DNA of 64,000 bases from Lucifuga dentata (Eukaryota; Chordata; Actinopteri; Ophidiiformes; Bythitidae): contig VXCM01001411.1 of the NCBI GenBank assembly GCA_014773175.1, positions 1 to 64,000 on the forward strand, written 5' to 3'. Numbering within the stretch: position 1 is the first letter of the stretch; every line of letters starts with the position of its first letter. Under the pieces are notes generated by a model that ran no database searches, was not told the DNA's origin, and saw only the letters and a program-made list of their open reading frames with translations. This document shows, piece after piece, positions 49,753-62,900 of this stretch. Position numbers and translations under genes: made by a program.

Positions 49753-49803
49753 TCATCTGGCGTAGTGCTTGATGTAATCTTGAACCTTATTCCGAAAATC
49801 CTC
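49753..49803 (-). CDS. ube2f: NEDD8-conjugating enzyme UBE2F, last coding exon
   Basis: The minus-strand exon after ctag reads EDFRNKVQDYIKHYAR and then TGA (49755-49753). This is the C-terminus of UBE2F, the E2 that receives NEDD8 from the NAE1-UBA3 E1 and works with RBX2/SAG to neddylate CUL5. The human protein ends in nearly the same residues. The exon begins in phase 0 and directly continues the HHLRDK of the preceding exon, 8.7 kb away. These residues form the last helix of the E2 fold. The acceptor has a pyrimidine-rich stretch (ccctctctctcccatctag on the minus strand). Confidence 0.95.
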   Translation of the reverse strand, partial: EDFRNKVQDYIKHYAR

Positions 49804-49989
49804 CTAGATGGGAGAGAGAGAGGGGAAGGGAAAAAACAGGGATAAATGTTAGACCGTTGAGAGAAAAAAATCAAGACAGAATGAGATGATGATGATGATG
49901 ACAGTAATATGGTTCATGATAGAAGTAATACAAGAAATTCAAAGGACATCAACAAAGAGATGACTGAAGTATTTACATTATTTAAATAT

Positions 49990-50290
49990 TTCGCAACAAG
50001 CCCTGGTATAATGGACGTTACTCTACTAAAGGTGCTGACATTCAAATCAGAATAGTCAGTTCTGGCTAGACTTGACGCTCTGGATATGAACTTGGATTCC
50101 AAATCGAACGATTTGCAAAATGTAATTGACTCCCTCGCCACCAACCTTAAAGGCCTCATTGATGCAGTCTGCACAGAACTAAAGGCTAAAATAGAACTGG
50201 TTAGCACTAGCTGTGGTGCTCAAGAAACTCACACAGAGTTAACTAGCACAGAGGAGGCCACAGTGACTATTCTGACAATGGAGGATTAAG
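49990..50290 (+). pseudogene. Possible LINE ORF1-like coiled-coil remnant
   Basis: A plus-strand frame (50086-50289) reads MNLDSKSNDLQNVIDSLATN and goes on with 'LKGLIDAVCTELKAKIEL' before breaking. Heptad-like Leu/Ile spacing and the 'L.SKSNDLQN.IDSLA' style recall the coiled-coil part of ORF1 proteins from fish L1-type LINEs. It lies antisense in a ube2f intron. The fragment is short and no RNA-binding domain is visible, so this is tentative. Confidence 0.35.
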
Positions 50291-51866
50291 AAATCTAAGT
50301 GCTAGGAATAGGCATGCAAGCTGAACCAGAAAAGAAAAACTGGAGGAAAGACAGTGACCATAAAGATCACAAATTATTTTCAGATTATTGGTAGATTTAT
50401 TGTGTGATTGAAACCCCCCGTTAAAAAATTGATGATAAAAATCAGTGTTGAAATTCTGGATGACTGGCTGTCGGTCTGCATCGACTTTGAATGGATTTTC
50501 CTTGGCCATGGTCCTCCTTCNCCATGCCTCCACTCATCACCCTTCCATGTCACTCCCTCTGCACATCTATCCTGGTTACATCTGTCTCCCCTTTTGACCT
50601 TGACTCTTCTTTTCCCTCCTCTCATTACTTGGCAGTCTCCTTCAGCCCATCATTTCCTTCTCTTGAGGCTTGTCTACTTTCTTCCCCTGCATCCTTTTAC
50701 TAGCGTCATCCTGGTTCCACTTAGTCCATATCTATCTTTCATGTTTTCCTCTGAATTTGACATTCCTCCCATTTGTCGTCTCCACTGGTGGTCTGGGAAC
50801 ATGGGGTCTTTTGAAATATGAATTTGTGAAATGCCTGCTTAGTTTGACCTGAAAGACTTGAAATGCCCAAAGCTATGTCCTCTTCCTTCAGTGATGTCTA
50901 CAAAAGATTCATCATAATTTAAAATGTTCTGTGAAACAGCAAGCAAAAACACAAAAACCCATTATCCATGCTTGGTTTCTAGTCTAAAAGCTAGACTGCT
51001 GCTGAATTAAACTGCAGCAGTTTCCCTCACTTATGAAAGGATTTCCTTTATTCAGGCTGTACAGGAAAGTGCACGGATCAGCAAAACTGTAGCTGGATAC
51101 AGTACACCGTGCACTGGAAAAGCAACTTTAATTGGGAGCACTGGGTCATATGCTATTACAATAATGCCCAAGTGGATATTCTTTACCATGTTTAAGGATG
51201 TAACAGTGATGCAGTGCAAAGGGACCAATGAGAATCTTCACCAGCACAACAGTACCAATCGTTATGTAAAAATTACTGTATATCAGCTGTCATAGGAACT
51301 GTCATGCAGCATAAGGCTAAGGGTGTGTGCTTTCAAAAAAAAAAAAAAAAAAAAAAAAGTCACAGCAAATTCAAAATCATTCCTCACTTTTGTCTCCAGT
51401 ACTTTTGGCAGATTCTCAATATTTCAGATTCATCATAAGAAGGCATTTATTAAAAATGTATCACACTTATAAAAGCATGCCGAGGCTATATGTTTTTCAC
51501 CGCTTTTGCTCCATCATCTGCATGGAAGCAATAATCTGCCACAAAACTTCTGGCAAAGGAAGCCCTTTTGTCTCAAGACTTGTTCCACATTTACAAATCT
51601 GTCCTTGTCTACCCTCAAATTGCAGATTTATTGCTTAAATATGATTTGTGCCCCTCAATAGTTCTGCCTGTAGTGCATTTCCATAAAAAGAGGAGTAAAA
51701 GAGATTAGTGGCTTCCTCACTATAATAAGTTGGCAATCGATAGAATATAACAGCTATGCTTTCTGGCAATAGTCTGGACACTTTAAGCACATTTCTTTCC
51801 ATTCAGATTGTTGATTTACGGCTTCTAACTGCAGGAAATGTTTCATGGTTTCTTCCCAAAATGTAG

Positions 51867-51907
51867 CTTTTTTTTTTTTTTTTTTTTNTTTTTTTTTTTT
51901 TTTTTTT
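51867..51907. repeat. Poly(T) block with an N gap
   Basis: A T run interrupted by the N at 51888; the true length is unknown. Confidence 0.85.
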
Positions 51908-52961
51908 GCTAGGGTACTCAACAATAAACTCAGGCTGGGATGTAGCTAAAGAAAACACATTTGCATGAAGGTCACCCTCTCCTTTCTTACTTTGTTATCT
52001 CTGTTCCTTTTTTCACTTGTCAACCCCATCACTCATCCATCCTCGCAGGGCTCTGGGCCATTAAATCCCATCATACTCCAAGTGTCCTGCTGTACAACAT
52101 GAAATTCCACATACAACTCTCCCACACTGACACTGTTACATGATTTACACCAGAGTTCCAGCTGTCAGAAAGTCACACACTTATGAGTGAGGGCTCCTGT
52201 GTGGTCACTAGGGTATGAGCGAGAGACAGAGAAAGTAAAAAAACAGACCAAGAGACAGGAAAACCCATAAAGAGAACACAAAGAGGTAGACGTGAGTGTG
52301 AGATAGAGGAAGAGAGGAGAAAAGAGAGGGGTTGCATGTGGAAATGAAGTACACTGAAAGGCTGTCAGCAACTAAAGCAACAGCAGTGACGTCAGCAGTG
52401 ATGACAGCAGCGTTTGTGTTCTCTTAGGGCTGAAGGATGAGCTTTACTGCTGCTAAGGGATCTTTCTCAGTGTCGTTTCTGCACGCAGATGATCCACATA
52501 CGCACGTACGACAACACAGATGCTGTCAGTCACATGCTCAACTGATGACTGACACTCAAGTCTCACAACCACACACTCGCAATTAGACTCAACAATGGTA
52601 ATTTATTAAAAAAAAATAACAAGTACACAGAGTAATGGTAAATAAGTGCTGTGATACTTAAAGCTCATTCATAAAGCTTTCCTTTAGTTAATCAGCACAT
52701 TGTTGTCCAACTACTGACACGTTGTTGCACGGGGTGTCACAGGTAAAAGCCAATGAAAATCGGTGTGTTAATGAGCAGCTATCATATTTAAGAGCCACAC
52801 TTTATGCTGCTTCATCTGGTGTTAAAGCGAATTATCATGTTAAATCTGCAAATGAATCCTAAAATCTAAAAAAAAAAAAAAAAAAAAAAAAACCTAAAAA
52901 GAAATTGACATTTACAAAAGAGAGATAAGTGATCTGGGAGTCCAGCACATGGAAGGTGTAT

Positions 52962-52986
52962 GGTGTGTGTGTGTGTGTGTGTGTGT
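52962..52986. repeat. (GT)n microsatellite
   Basis: About 12 GT units in the ube2f intron. Confidence 0.93.
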
Positions 52987-55900
52987 TGCAGAGATAAACA
53001 CAGACTGCAGAGGCTTAATGAAGAGGCACACTGCCACGAGAATGTGTGCAAGATCAGATCAAAACTTTCCATTAAAATAAACTGATCAGCTGAGTGAGCT
53101 TATCTATCACATGTATTGATCACTGCATGTGAGGCAAATGCAGTTTAAAACCTCACGCAGATTTCACACTGATGTAATTTACACCATACTCAAACAGGTC
53201 TTAATTTTAGCGTGACAGTGTGTTTCATGAATCACTTCCCCGAAATGTAAATAAGGACATACCATCGTAATGCCTCTTTAAAGACAAACGTTACATGGTG
53301 CCAGGCATTTTTGAATGAGGAAACTTGGCTACATGATGCTATTTGAAAATATCGACATGTTAAATCTGGCTTTGTGTTTTACAAACTGCCCCCACAAATC
53401 TAACATACAGTCAAATAATACTAATTGACCTGAAGTGACTTTCACAAAGGAGATGACATTAAAATCAAGGCATTGTCAAATATTTCATATTGTATAAGCA
53501 CGCAACTGAGAAATAACTGAGACTGACTCCAAGCTTGCTCATTTGAATATTTTTGCCTCAATCATAATATATTGTAGACAATAATGTGACTATAGTGTCA
53601 CCTTGTATTTTACTTTTCATTCTTTTCCAGCTCTACATATGGAAACGAAAACAAGCTGAGACTGCAACTTACCATTCATTATTTTGACGACTGCAAGAAA
53701 CCTTTGCACTTGATCAGAACTTTGCTCAGCTATTACCCTCTTCTGGCTCTGTTGCTGTATTATTTCAGCCATGCAAGGCAATCAACTCTCTTCTCCTCCA
53801 GCGAACTGTGCAGGTACTCAAACTATGTGGCACCCTCAGAGGGAATGGGATGCAAATTAAACCTTGGGGGTACAAGTGGATACTTTACAATTTCCTAGAA
53901 GTTGAAAACAAAGTAGCCCCTGGATATATTAGGTAAACAGGTCATGAAGGGAAAATTAAGGGAAGAGAGAGATAGAAGGGAGGAGAAAAAAGACATGGAT
54001 GTAGGTAAAGTTTGAAAACTGTAGTCAAATCCAGCAACAGGAAATCTGCTGCAGTCTGCACGCAGATGTAAAAAGTCCACACCAGAAGTTGAAAACCTGC
54101 AGCACATGAATTCTGAAAAAAGTTCATATCGTGTGCTAACAATGCTAATATGCAACTTATCACACTCTCCTTACTCCTTACACTACACTGCTGCACCTAC
54201 ACGGTGCTGCAGTGAGACAAAGAAAGCATGAAAGTACGTTGGTGGATGTGACACACTGACCTCCCCTCCAAAACAAGGGAGTTTGTATGTGCTTATTTTC
54301 CAATTCCTCCTTTATTTGCATTGCTCTTTGTCCTGCTTTCCATAAGCAATACCACGGCCCCACTCCTGACAGGAAGTGAATTTGTTTAGATGCTTCCACC
54401 TGATCATGAGTTGGCAAGTATATTAAGATAAAGCCTGTGTTTTGGCTCACTACAGCTTATTAAGGTACAGGTACTGGGCAACACTGTTGAAAAAAAGCAG
54501 TTAAAAAGAAAGAATATGAAAATTGAAGAGAGGAAATTCCATAATTCCATAATCTTTAACAAACCAGTTGACATCCAGTGAAAAGGATTCCATCCTCAAC
54601 TCATCAGTGTGACAGCTGTGAGCTCTCCTGGTTTAACGATCACAAAGCTAAGCAGCAGACAGCAGAAGACCTGTCAGCCTTTCTCTGCCATTTTTAGCCT
54701 AATGTTGGTGAGTAATTCACTTCTGAGCTGCCACAGCCTTGACAGACAGAACAGGTACACAGCATAATGAGATGAGGGGGAACAACATCTGGCTATATCA
54801 TTTATGTGTTGACATTATAGCCACTAAATGTGATAGCTGATGATCTATAATTTTGGCAGTTTTTGTTAAATCGTTATATTATTTGACAGGTTTGACACTG
54901 TTGTGATATTGATAGTAAATAACTCAAATGTGTAAGTACATATTATCTGTATTCCCTGCTCTGAGCACACGTACACACAGATAATCAATGTGTAGCACAG
55001 AGCTACATGTAGAACACAGCAAGGCAATGATAAATAGGAAGCTTCACTTGGAAGCACGTTTCATTATGTCTTGAAAAAACAAGCAGGATAGAATGAAGAC
55101 ACGTGAAACTAGTACAGTAATAACAAATGAACAAATCATGAGATTAGGTTTAAAAAGGAAATGGAAACAAGATGAAAAATTGATGACCAAACTTCAATGT
55201 TTCTATTCGTCCATGATTTCATCTCAGCCATGATTTTCTTCCTTCTGGACACTAATGAGACCCTCATGACCAGATCACTAACAAAGGGAACAGAAGCCAT
55301 ATCAGGTTGCAGGTGTGCATATGTGTGTGTGTCTTTGTGTTTTTACACAAATGAGGGTTTACAGGAGAGCAGAGTGCATATTTTCCCTGTGAAGGCATGC
55401 ATGCGTACTGCTTATATGCAGCCCTGCATATACACCACGTTTTTCCTTGTTAAAATACTGATTATCAATATCTATTTCTCATGTCATAGTGAAATTCTCC
55501 TAAACACAACTGTCAGAATGTCACAATAAGATAATAAGCTACTGTTAACGAGATATGAGATTTATACCAATTTGAAACTCAAATAACAGTGTGTGAGCTT
55601 TGCAAATCGCATACTGATTTTAGAAATGAATATGCAAATTTCAGTTAACTATGATAAATAAAAAACTATACTGAGATAAGCAAAAAAAAAAAAAAAAAAA
55701 CNAAAAAAAAAAAAAAAAAAAACACTCAAACAACTGTGTAACAATAACACAATCCCTCTGCATCACTAATTAAATACACACAGTGAAACACCCACGAGGA
55801 TGCTACCTATCAGCCACTTTACCCAGCAAATGTATTCAAGTAGTTACTGGAGTTCCACTTCAAAAACCTAAACACACACAAATTCACATCCACAAGTACA

Positions 55901-56485
55901 GACATGCGGATGTGCGCACACACACTAGCTGCAGAAGTTGATTACAACAGCTCTGTGGGAGTGGGTCATGGTTGGATGGGCCCATGTTTTTCAGAGGCAG
56001 TGACTGCAGAGAAGCATAAGAGTGTGATGTGGGGGTGGAGGGTGTTTAGGTGGAGTTTAGGTGGGCGGAGGGCGAGAGAAAGAACTAAAGCGGGGAGGGA
56101 GCAAAAAGAGGGCAACACGCGCACACACACACACAGGCACACATGCCTTGTATTCCATTTGCAACAAGCTTTAATTATTCAGTTTTTGTAAAGGAATGAT
56201 TGACTGCCGCACATTTTACCAGAGTTAGAGTTAGAAAGTTGCTATAACAAATTAATAACAAAAAACACAGCCTCATTTAAATCATAGGCACTTTTTCAGG
56301 AATTCAGGAACTTCCTGTTTTGCAGCGAGGAACCGGGAACCATTTTTTAGTCCCTACTCCACGATAAATACTCTTTGATGGTTAAAGAATTGCTAGATAG
56401 ACCTTGCAAGGCCAAGTATCACTGACTGGACAAACTTCCCCAGGCAGACAACCACCTTAAATATTCGCATGTAGCTTATTTTTGA

Positions 56486-56528
56486 GATAAAAGTACTGCG
56501 AAAACAAAAAGATCGCAGTACTTTTATC
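56486..56528. repeat. Perfect 15-bp inverted repeat
   Basis: Arms 56486-56500 (gataaaagtactgcg) and 56514-56528 (cgcagtacttttatc) are exact reverse complements around 13 nt. The surrounding 56280-56540 ('aggaacttcctgttttgcag', 'aggaaccgggaaccattttt') looks like a diverged short DNA transposon, so the palindrome is probably part of that. Confidence 0.8.
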
Positions 56529-57660
56529 GCAAATACTATGCTAGCTAAGTGACTGGCAGTTGGAAGAGAACTGGTACATCAATGACAGTTTGATAGCCTG
56601 CCTCAAGTATTAATCTTATTAATTTTTCTGATGATGTGTCAAGATTGTTACACCCCAACCTCTTTCTGTTTACATTATTAGTTACACCTACGGCTATTAC
56701 TTCCTGCTACAAAATGAGGCCATATAGCATCTAATACTACACACTTGGATACACCCCAATGCATCATGGGAAAGGTTATGTTTGGTGCACAGGAGGTCAG
56801 ATACTGTAATTTGAAAAGCTTTCAGCTTCTCTCGGCTTTGGCTCAACTAAGTTTCCCTGGTGATCAGGCTCCCTGCAGAGCTTGTCCAGTTGGTGCTCTG
56901 GGAAAGAAATTAGTCTCGCATAACCTTGGCAACATGAAATATTTCTAAACAATATTTGATAATGTCTGATGTAGTGATAAAGGAAATAAATGGAGCAGAT
57001 GAGTGAGGAGAAAGAGAGATTTGAAATTAATTAGGGCCAGTATGCCTGCTTTTTATAAACATTATACTTAAATGAAGATGGGTATTAAACTACTCACCCT
57101 CCCAACTCATTGTCTATCAAAGTACGTGTAAAAAAGCAGAAAAGGGATTAACTTAGACGTTTAAATAACATAACTACAGTTCACTAAAAGGTCTAAATCA
57201 TAAGGCCAATAACAGCATCCAATATCCTACTCATCTGTTATTTATGAGGCAAACACTGTCTTGTTTTTTATCTTTAAACACATATAGAAACAATGTGCCT
57301 TTCCACCCGTTTCTCCAAAAAGACTAAAAATTGGACAGTAATTGAATCTTTCCAAAGTCTTCAAAATTAAATGATGAAAGGCATACACACCTACTCAGTC
57401 TCAAACACATGCAGACACAAACAAACACACTCGCTGGAGAGCGTAGTGAGCACTGTGGAAAATTCAGAGATCAGGTTTGGGGCATTGATTTGAATTTCAA
57501 ATTGCAGGGCCTGATGCTGACTGTAGAGTTACAGAATTAAATCGCTGTGCATGAATATGTCTTTTTTTCCTGAAAATCTGGAATATCATGTCTCTGTACC
57601 TTCTCCAAATGCAAGACCAAGTTCTAGTACAATTTGTTCCATGCCTAGTGATCTTGAACC

Positions 57661-57735
57661 TATCATTTATTTAACCTTTACTTAACCAGGCGAACCTCAT
57701 TAAGATTAAAAATCTCTTTTTCAAAAGTGTCCTGG
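57661..57735 (+). repeat. Short dispersed repeat fragment
   Basis: The text 'ttatttaacctttacttaac' followed by 'caggcgaacctcattaagat' and 'taaaaatctctttttcaaaa' plus 'gtgtcctgg' is the core of a widespread fish repeat. Only the core is recognisable. Confidence 0.55.
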
Positions 57736-58482
57736 TGATCATGGTCATCTTTTGAACATAAAGACTAAGTGCTCTAAGTCTTTCTAACCACATAATGTAC
57801 CTGCATAGAGCATCCATAAAGGTTCCTACTGGTTATGTTAATCCCACCTACAAACCAGAGTGAAGCCTGGTACACACAGCATACCAATGAGAACTGCTAT
57901 AGAAAATGTAGCAGTTCAAATGTATGATATGAAGCCAGTCGGTACTTTTACATGCACATTATACTCCATTTTTTGTCGGTACTGCGATTAAGGCAAAAAA
58001 TGTGGAGTAAACTGTCAGCTGCAGAGTAAGGTGCATACATGCTGGAATCATTAGAATTAGCATCATGAATCATTGCTTAATTGGCTAACGTGAAGACATA
58101 CGGCAGTGGAGGAAATGCACACGCAGACTGCTTACGACAAAAACACACTAATAATTGCATTAGACTCAAAGCTTTAACGTGCATGCAGACATACTGAGTG
58201 TGTGGATATGATTATGGAATGCGCAAAACCATATGAGGCAACATAGAGAGGCTTCATGGGAGAATAAATATTTTGAGTCATTGAATATATTAATGCTTTG
58301 CACAGAAGTTGCTTGGAGATGTTTGTTGTTTAGCTTAAGACAGAAACACTGCATATGTCCCTAACGTTAATCTAAACCAAGTGGAGCTGTAAACATCGTG
58401 TGACAAGAAGCCTCTTGCACGGCTTCGGCTTGTTTATTTTATGTTAAGCGTGGGGTTTGTTTAAGTCCCAGGATTGGCTAAC

Positions 58483-58545
58483 CTTGTCTCTCAGATGATG
58501 TTCTGCTGCATCGATGTTCAGCGGGTCATCAAAGTTCAGCAGATC
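58483..58545 (-). CDS. ube2f: NEDD8-conjugating enzyme UBE2F, penultimate coding exon
   Basis: The 63-bp minus-strand exon between ctgcag and gttagc codes for 21 residues, with [19 protein letters not shown] at its centre. This is almost identical to the human protein (Ile-Glu in place of Ile-Asp). It forms part of the C-terminal helical region of the E2 fold, after the catalytic cysteine. Both borders are phase 0. An open frame at 58444-58626 runs through it in the correct frame but overshoots both splice sites. Confidence 0.97.
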
Positions 58546-59907
58546 CTGCAGCAGAGAAAAAAGAGAGGGAAGAAAAGTAGAACAGGGAGGCAAAGAGCAA
58601 AACAAAACAGTGAAGTCAAAGATCACTTAAAAGAAACGGAAAGACTAATCAAGTGAGACAGGTGTTTGATTATCTATGTTCAGAGGATCTGCTAACATTC
58701 GTCATTCTATTAGAGACCTTCACTGGTTTCAATTGAGTGTTTTGGCATCATTAGATTGAAATCCTTTTCCCAATAAAAAAAGCTGCTGCGCTGCAATATG
58801 CGGTGTTCAGTAAACTGCATCGAGTTCATTGTCCTGAGTCGACACTGTTCCCACTGGCTGTCACCCAGAACTCCGCAGCCTCCACAAACTAAACAGCTTG
58901 ATTAGCCTGTTACCTTAGAGATGCCATGCACAACGAGTCAGGCAAGGATTGGAGCATTATTAGACAGATAACATGGAAGATGGCCTGAGAGCCTGTTTCC
59001 TGATGAAGAGTTAAAATTCAGAGCATGACCACACATCAAGGCCAATTATAATCACCATTACCATCATAGACACTGCTGACCTCAGGAAATGGATGTGTAC
59101 TTCTCAATGTAATTCTTTGTAGATTTACTGCAGATTTGTAAACTTAAATTGCACTGGCATTCAAACTCTCTGAATAACCTATAAACGAACAAGGGATTTT
59201 TTTATGGATGGAGAATAGGGAGACTGCTGGGTGAACTGCATTCACGCAATCAAAATCATATTTGCATTTAAGCTCTTTAAAGTGCCCCCAGTACTTCAAT
59301 GCATCATATAGACAAACAGAAACACATTTATAATATATGACTTACTCTGACTAACCTTACAGTTCCTGGCATTAGTGGATATCCAGAGCCAGCTGGCAAA
59401 GAAGAATTATGGCTAATCTAATCTGAAAGTGTTTGTCATAATGACAGATAATTTCCCTTCAGTAGAACATTATGATATTATTACAGCTGTAAACCGGAGA
59501 TAAGCAGTGGCTTTGGGCGATCTGATGTGAGTTTGGATTAAAGCCATTAGTATAACTAACAGGCAGCCAGCAGCTTGTTCAACTTTAACGGCTTGTTTTT
59601 TCTTTTGTTTTTTTCTTCACTTATTAAATAAACAATTACCTCCTCTCATTTCTTCTTAAGTCCACTGTTAACAACTGTGATTTAGTTCAATCATTTAGGT
59701 TAATGAAGGGAAGATCTCTAGTTATACATCTTATTTTAACAACAGATTTAGTAAAACTGTGTGTACAAATAATAAAGTAAAGGTTTATTAGATAAAATGT
59801 TTAGCAGATTACAATTCATCTTTCTAAAATCCAAACAAACTGCATACTGTTTATGTACAGACCTACAAGAGCGCATCCACAGTAAAGTAAAAATAATCTA
59901 AACTTAC
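58546..59907. other. ube2f intron
   Basis: A 1.36 kb intron with standard GT/AG borders on the minus strand and no recognised repeat. The segments 58840-59080 and 59360-59600 have mixed, non-repetitive composition with several TAAT cores; they are candidates for conserved non-coding sequence, which cannot be tested here. Confidence 0.5.
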
Positions 59908-59940
59908 GGTAAATAAGGAGTTCAATCCCCAGACCACGTC
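59908..59940 (-). CDS. ube2f: NEDD8-conjugating enzyme UBE2F, exon DVVWGLNSLFT
   Basis: A very short, 33-bp minus-strand exon between ttttttag and gtaagtt. It codes for exactly DVVWGLNSLFT, identical to the human residues as I recall them, and too short to be found by open-frame length. Both borders are phase 0, joining ...TRTLK on one side and DLLNF... on the other. It is part of the helix that follows the active-site region of the E2 fold. Confidence 0.95.
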
Positions 59941-62900
59941 CTAAAAAACAAATAAAGAGCAAAATCAAGACAAAATTCAATTTCTCAATTTTCAATTCTC
60001 CCTCTGCAGTGCTTAACGTGTTAAGTTAAAATTAAAGTTTAAAGTTTTTAAAGATCAGTAACAGATGTAACAAAAATAAACCATAAACCAGACAAACCAT
60101 TTCCAAACAAAAGGGCTCCCTTTTTAGAACCGATTCATCAGGTGCTGACTGCGCTTGTTTCATTTCTTTTTACTGATGTGAAAATTCATCAACACATAAT
60201 CACACTGCAATATTGTCAATATTGTGACATGACAAATTGTTATCATATAAAAAAAAATTACACTGTATTGTCACGAATGATACAGTATAAGGCACAGAAC
60301 CTAGTTGGAATTATTGTTCATGTAAAATGATAAAGTGAGTTTGACTTTTGAAGTTATTATGTTGTTGGCATCATATAAATCCCTGAAAAACAAATTTCCC
60401 ACATTCAGTCTATGGTAACATTACAGAAATATTTCCTTCTGCACCTACAGTAACTGTCTTCATAATTTCTTCTTGAAGCAAAGCACCAGTGCAACTGCAC
60501 AACAACAGAGCAAACGAATGGAATCTTACCAAATTGCCTACACATCAAATCCTTGAATCTCCCATTAGCAGGAGCCATGGGACTCTGAAACACTGTAATA
60601 TAGAAGGTAAAAATATACAGTAGGCCTGCCACTGGCTCTATGCCACCTGTGCATGAAAAAGCAAAGATAGCAGCCTAATTGCCTTTCATCACTTCTCCAA
60701 CTTTCTACTTTCAGGATCAGAACAGAGAAATCCAATTAGGAATGAAAGTGACATGGTGACAGAACATAACAGCAGAAAGCCTTCACAAAAGAACAAATAA
60801 AAAGAGACCCTGCTGCAAACTGCTGTCAGACTGATAATAACTTCAAGGTCAGACCTTCACAGCCTCCATTCAGCCATCTTTTTCAAGCATAAATTTACTT
60901 AATTTGCATAATGAGATGAACCTCGCATATGTTGATCTGCTAAGGGATGGTTTCTGCCAGCTATATGAAATAAACACATGAAAATAATGTTGCCAAGAAC
61001 TCCAGAGGGAACCAGCACCAAGGAACATCTTACTGCCGTTTCTCCTCTCTTCTCCACTTTCATTTCCTACAGATACACACTGAGCTTATCTGAAACACAG
61101 GAAATTATATGATGGTACGGTATACACTCATTGGCATTACTTAGGGCGCTATTCCTTTTGGAGTTTTTTATAAAATATCAGGTAACATAACATTGGGGGA
61201 GGAAATGGGTAATATTAACAGTTTGTAGGTCAAAGTCATTTTTGTAATTTTACGTTTCATTGAATTCAACTTTAATGTGACATCCCAAAAAAAAAAGCTG
61301 CAGTGTAAAAATTCTTTACGAAAAATTTTTGATTCTAGAAAGTTCTATTTTCTACTTCAGCCTATAAAATTACCAAAAATAAAACATATACAATAGATAA
61401 ATTAATAAATAAAAAAAATACTGGGCCAATTTTTCGAGAAAAAATCCTACCCCTACCACTAATACTACTAATATTCTAGAAAAAAAAAAATAGGAAAAAT
61501 AAAGAAAAGGTTAAATTCTCCAAAATTCTTTAACATTGCATTGTCATTTTTGATTTTGACTCTGTAGGCAGCTGTTTACAGGTTTGGCAGAAATGTTTTT
61601 ATAAGCTGATGAGAAAAGGAATTTTGCACAGTGCAGCTTTTTAGTTGGTCAACAATTAAAACTTAAGCTGCAAAAATGACTTCAGACTCCAGAAGGTGTA
61701 ACAACTAATAATAATAATAATAAAAATAACTAATAATAACTAATAATAACTAAATAACTAAATAATAATAACTAATAATATTAGTAAGATGCAATCCAAT
61801 GATTATGTTTGTGTTCCTGCATGTGAAGCTGGGCTGTTTCTACTTTGTGTATTGAAGTGGAGATGAGTGGTGCTCAGTGGAGACGAACAGCATCGTCCTC
61901 TCAAAAATAAAAAAAGGATGGTCGAGTAATTTCAAAATTCAAACTTTCAGGTGTTTTCTGGCAAACACAGAAGCCCTGTGTATATAAATAAAGACTTTGC
62001 TTGAAACTCAGGCTCCATTTGTAATTTGTCAATTTTTTGGCAAATGCAGCTAATTTAGTTGGCTGCACAGAACGTGCTGGCAGCATAACATATCTGATCA
62101 TGGACAAAATGAAAACAAATTGGTTTCATAAAAATGGGTGTGACAACGTAATTTGTTTTCGAGTCATTATTTCCTGGAGAAGACTTCTCGTTCTGCTTGT
62201 GAGTATGTGCTGATTGACAGTATGACAGTATGCAGGGCGGAACCAAATGTGTGCACTGATATGAAAACATGACGAGGCACGATGAAATCACGATGAAACA
62301 TAAACTTTGACAAAATCAAACTTTGAGTTCATGTTTGCAGTTATAGATTATGTAGCTTGACAGTTTTCAATTATGAGAAATATGTTCCTCATACAAGAAT
62401 GAAGAGCAGCAAATGTCTTCTTCTGAAGCCAACAAAACTGGATTTGACAAACCCTGCAAAGCTAACTGTAAAGACACCAACAACCTCTCTTTTCTCTCCC
62501 AGAAAAGAGAGTGACAATTTGGATAAATTGCACAAACGTATAAAAATAGGCAAATGCATGTTAATATATAAGAATCACCGAATGCCTCTGAAACAATAAA
62601 TTAGTCCGACAGTAAGCACACATTTTTGTCTCCTGTGTGATACAAACACATATCCTGTGTGACTGTGGAAATCTGAGGTTCTAGGTCCACATTATCTCAC
62701 TCAGATTTAAATAGGAATCAAATGAAGAATTAAAGACAAAACAGAGCAAAATTGCTGAAAGAGAAAAGAGATAGTGTCGACTGTGTTTCTCCCAATATGC
62801 AATATTTTATTCCATTTATGTGATGTTTGATTATGAAGTGACATTTTCTTGAACTATGTGGATTCATTTTAATTTATTCGTACCGGTATTCAAAAATCCA

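Larger units (their letters stand above)
49804..58482. other. ube2f intron before the last coding exon
   Basis: An 8.7 kb intron with consensus ends (GT at 58482-58481 and AG at 49805-49804 on the minus strand). It contains a possible LINE ORF1 remnant (49990-50290), a poly(T) gap at 51888, a GT run at 52962-52986, a poly(A) gap at 55702, an inverted repeat at 56486-56528 and a dispersed repeat fragment at 57661-57735. No other exon was recognised. Confidence 0.6.
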
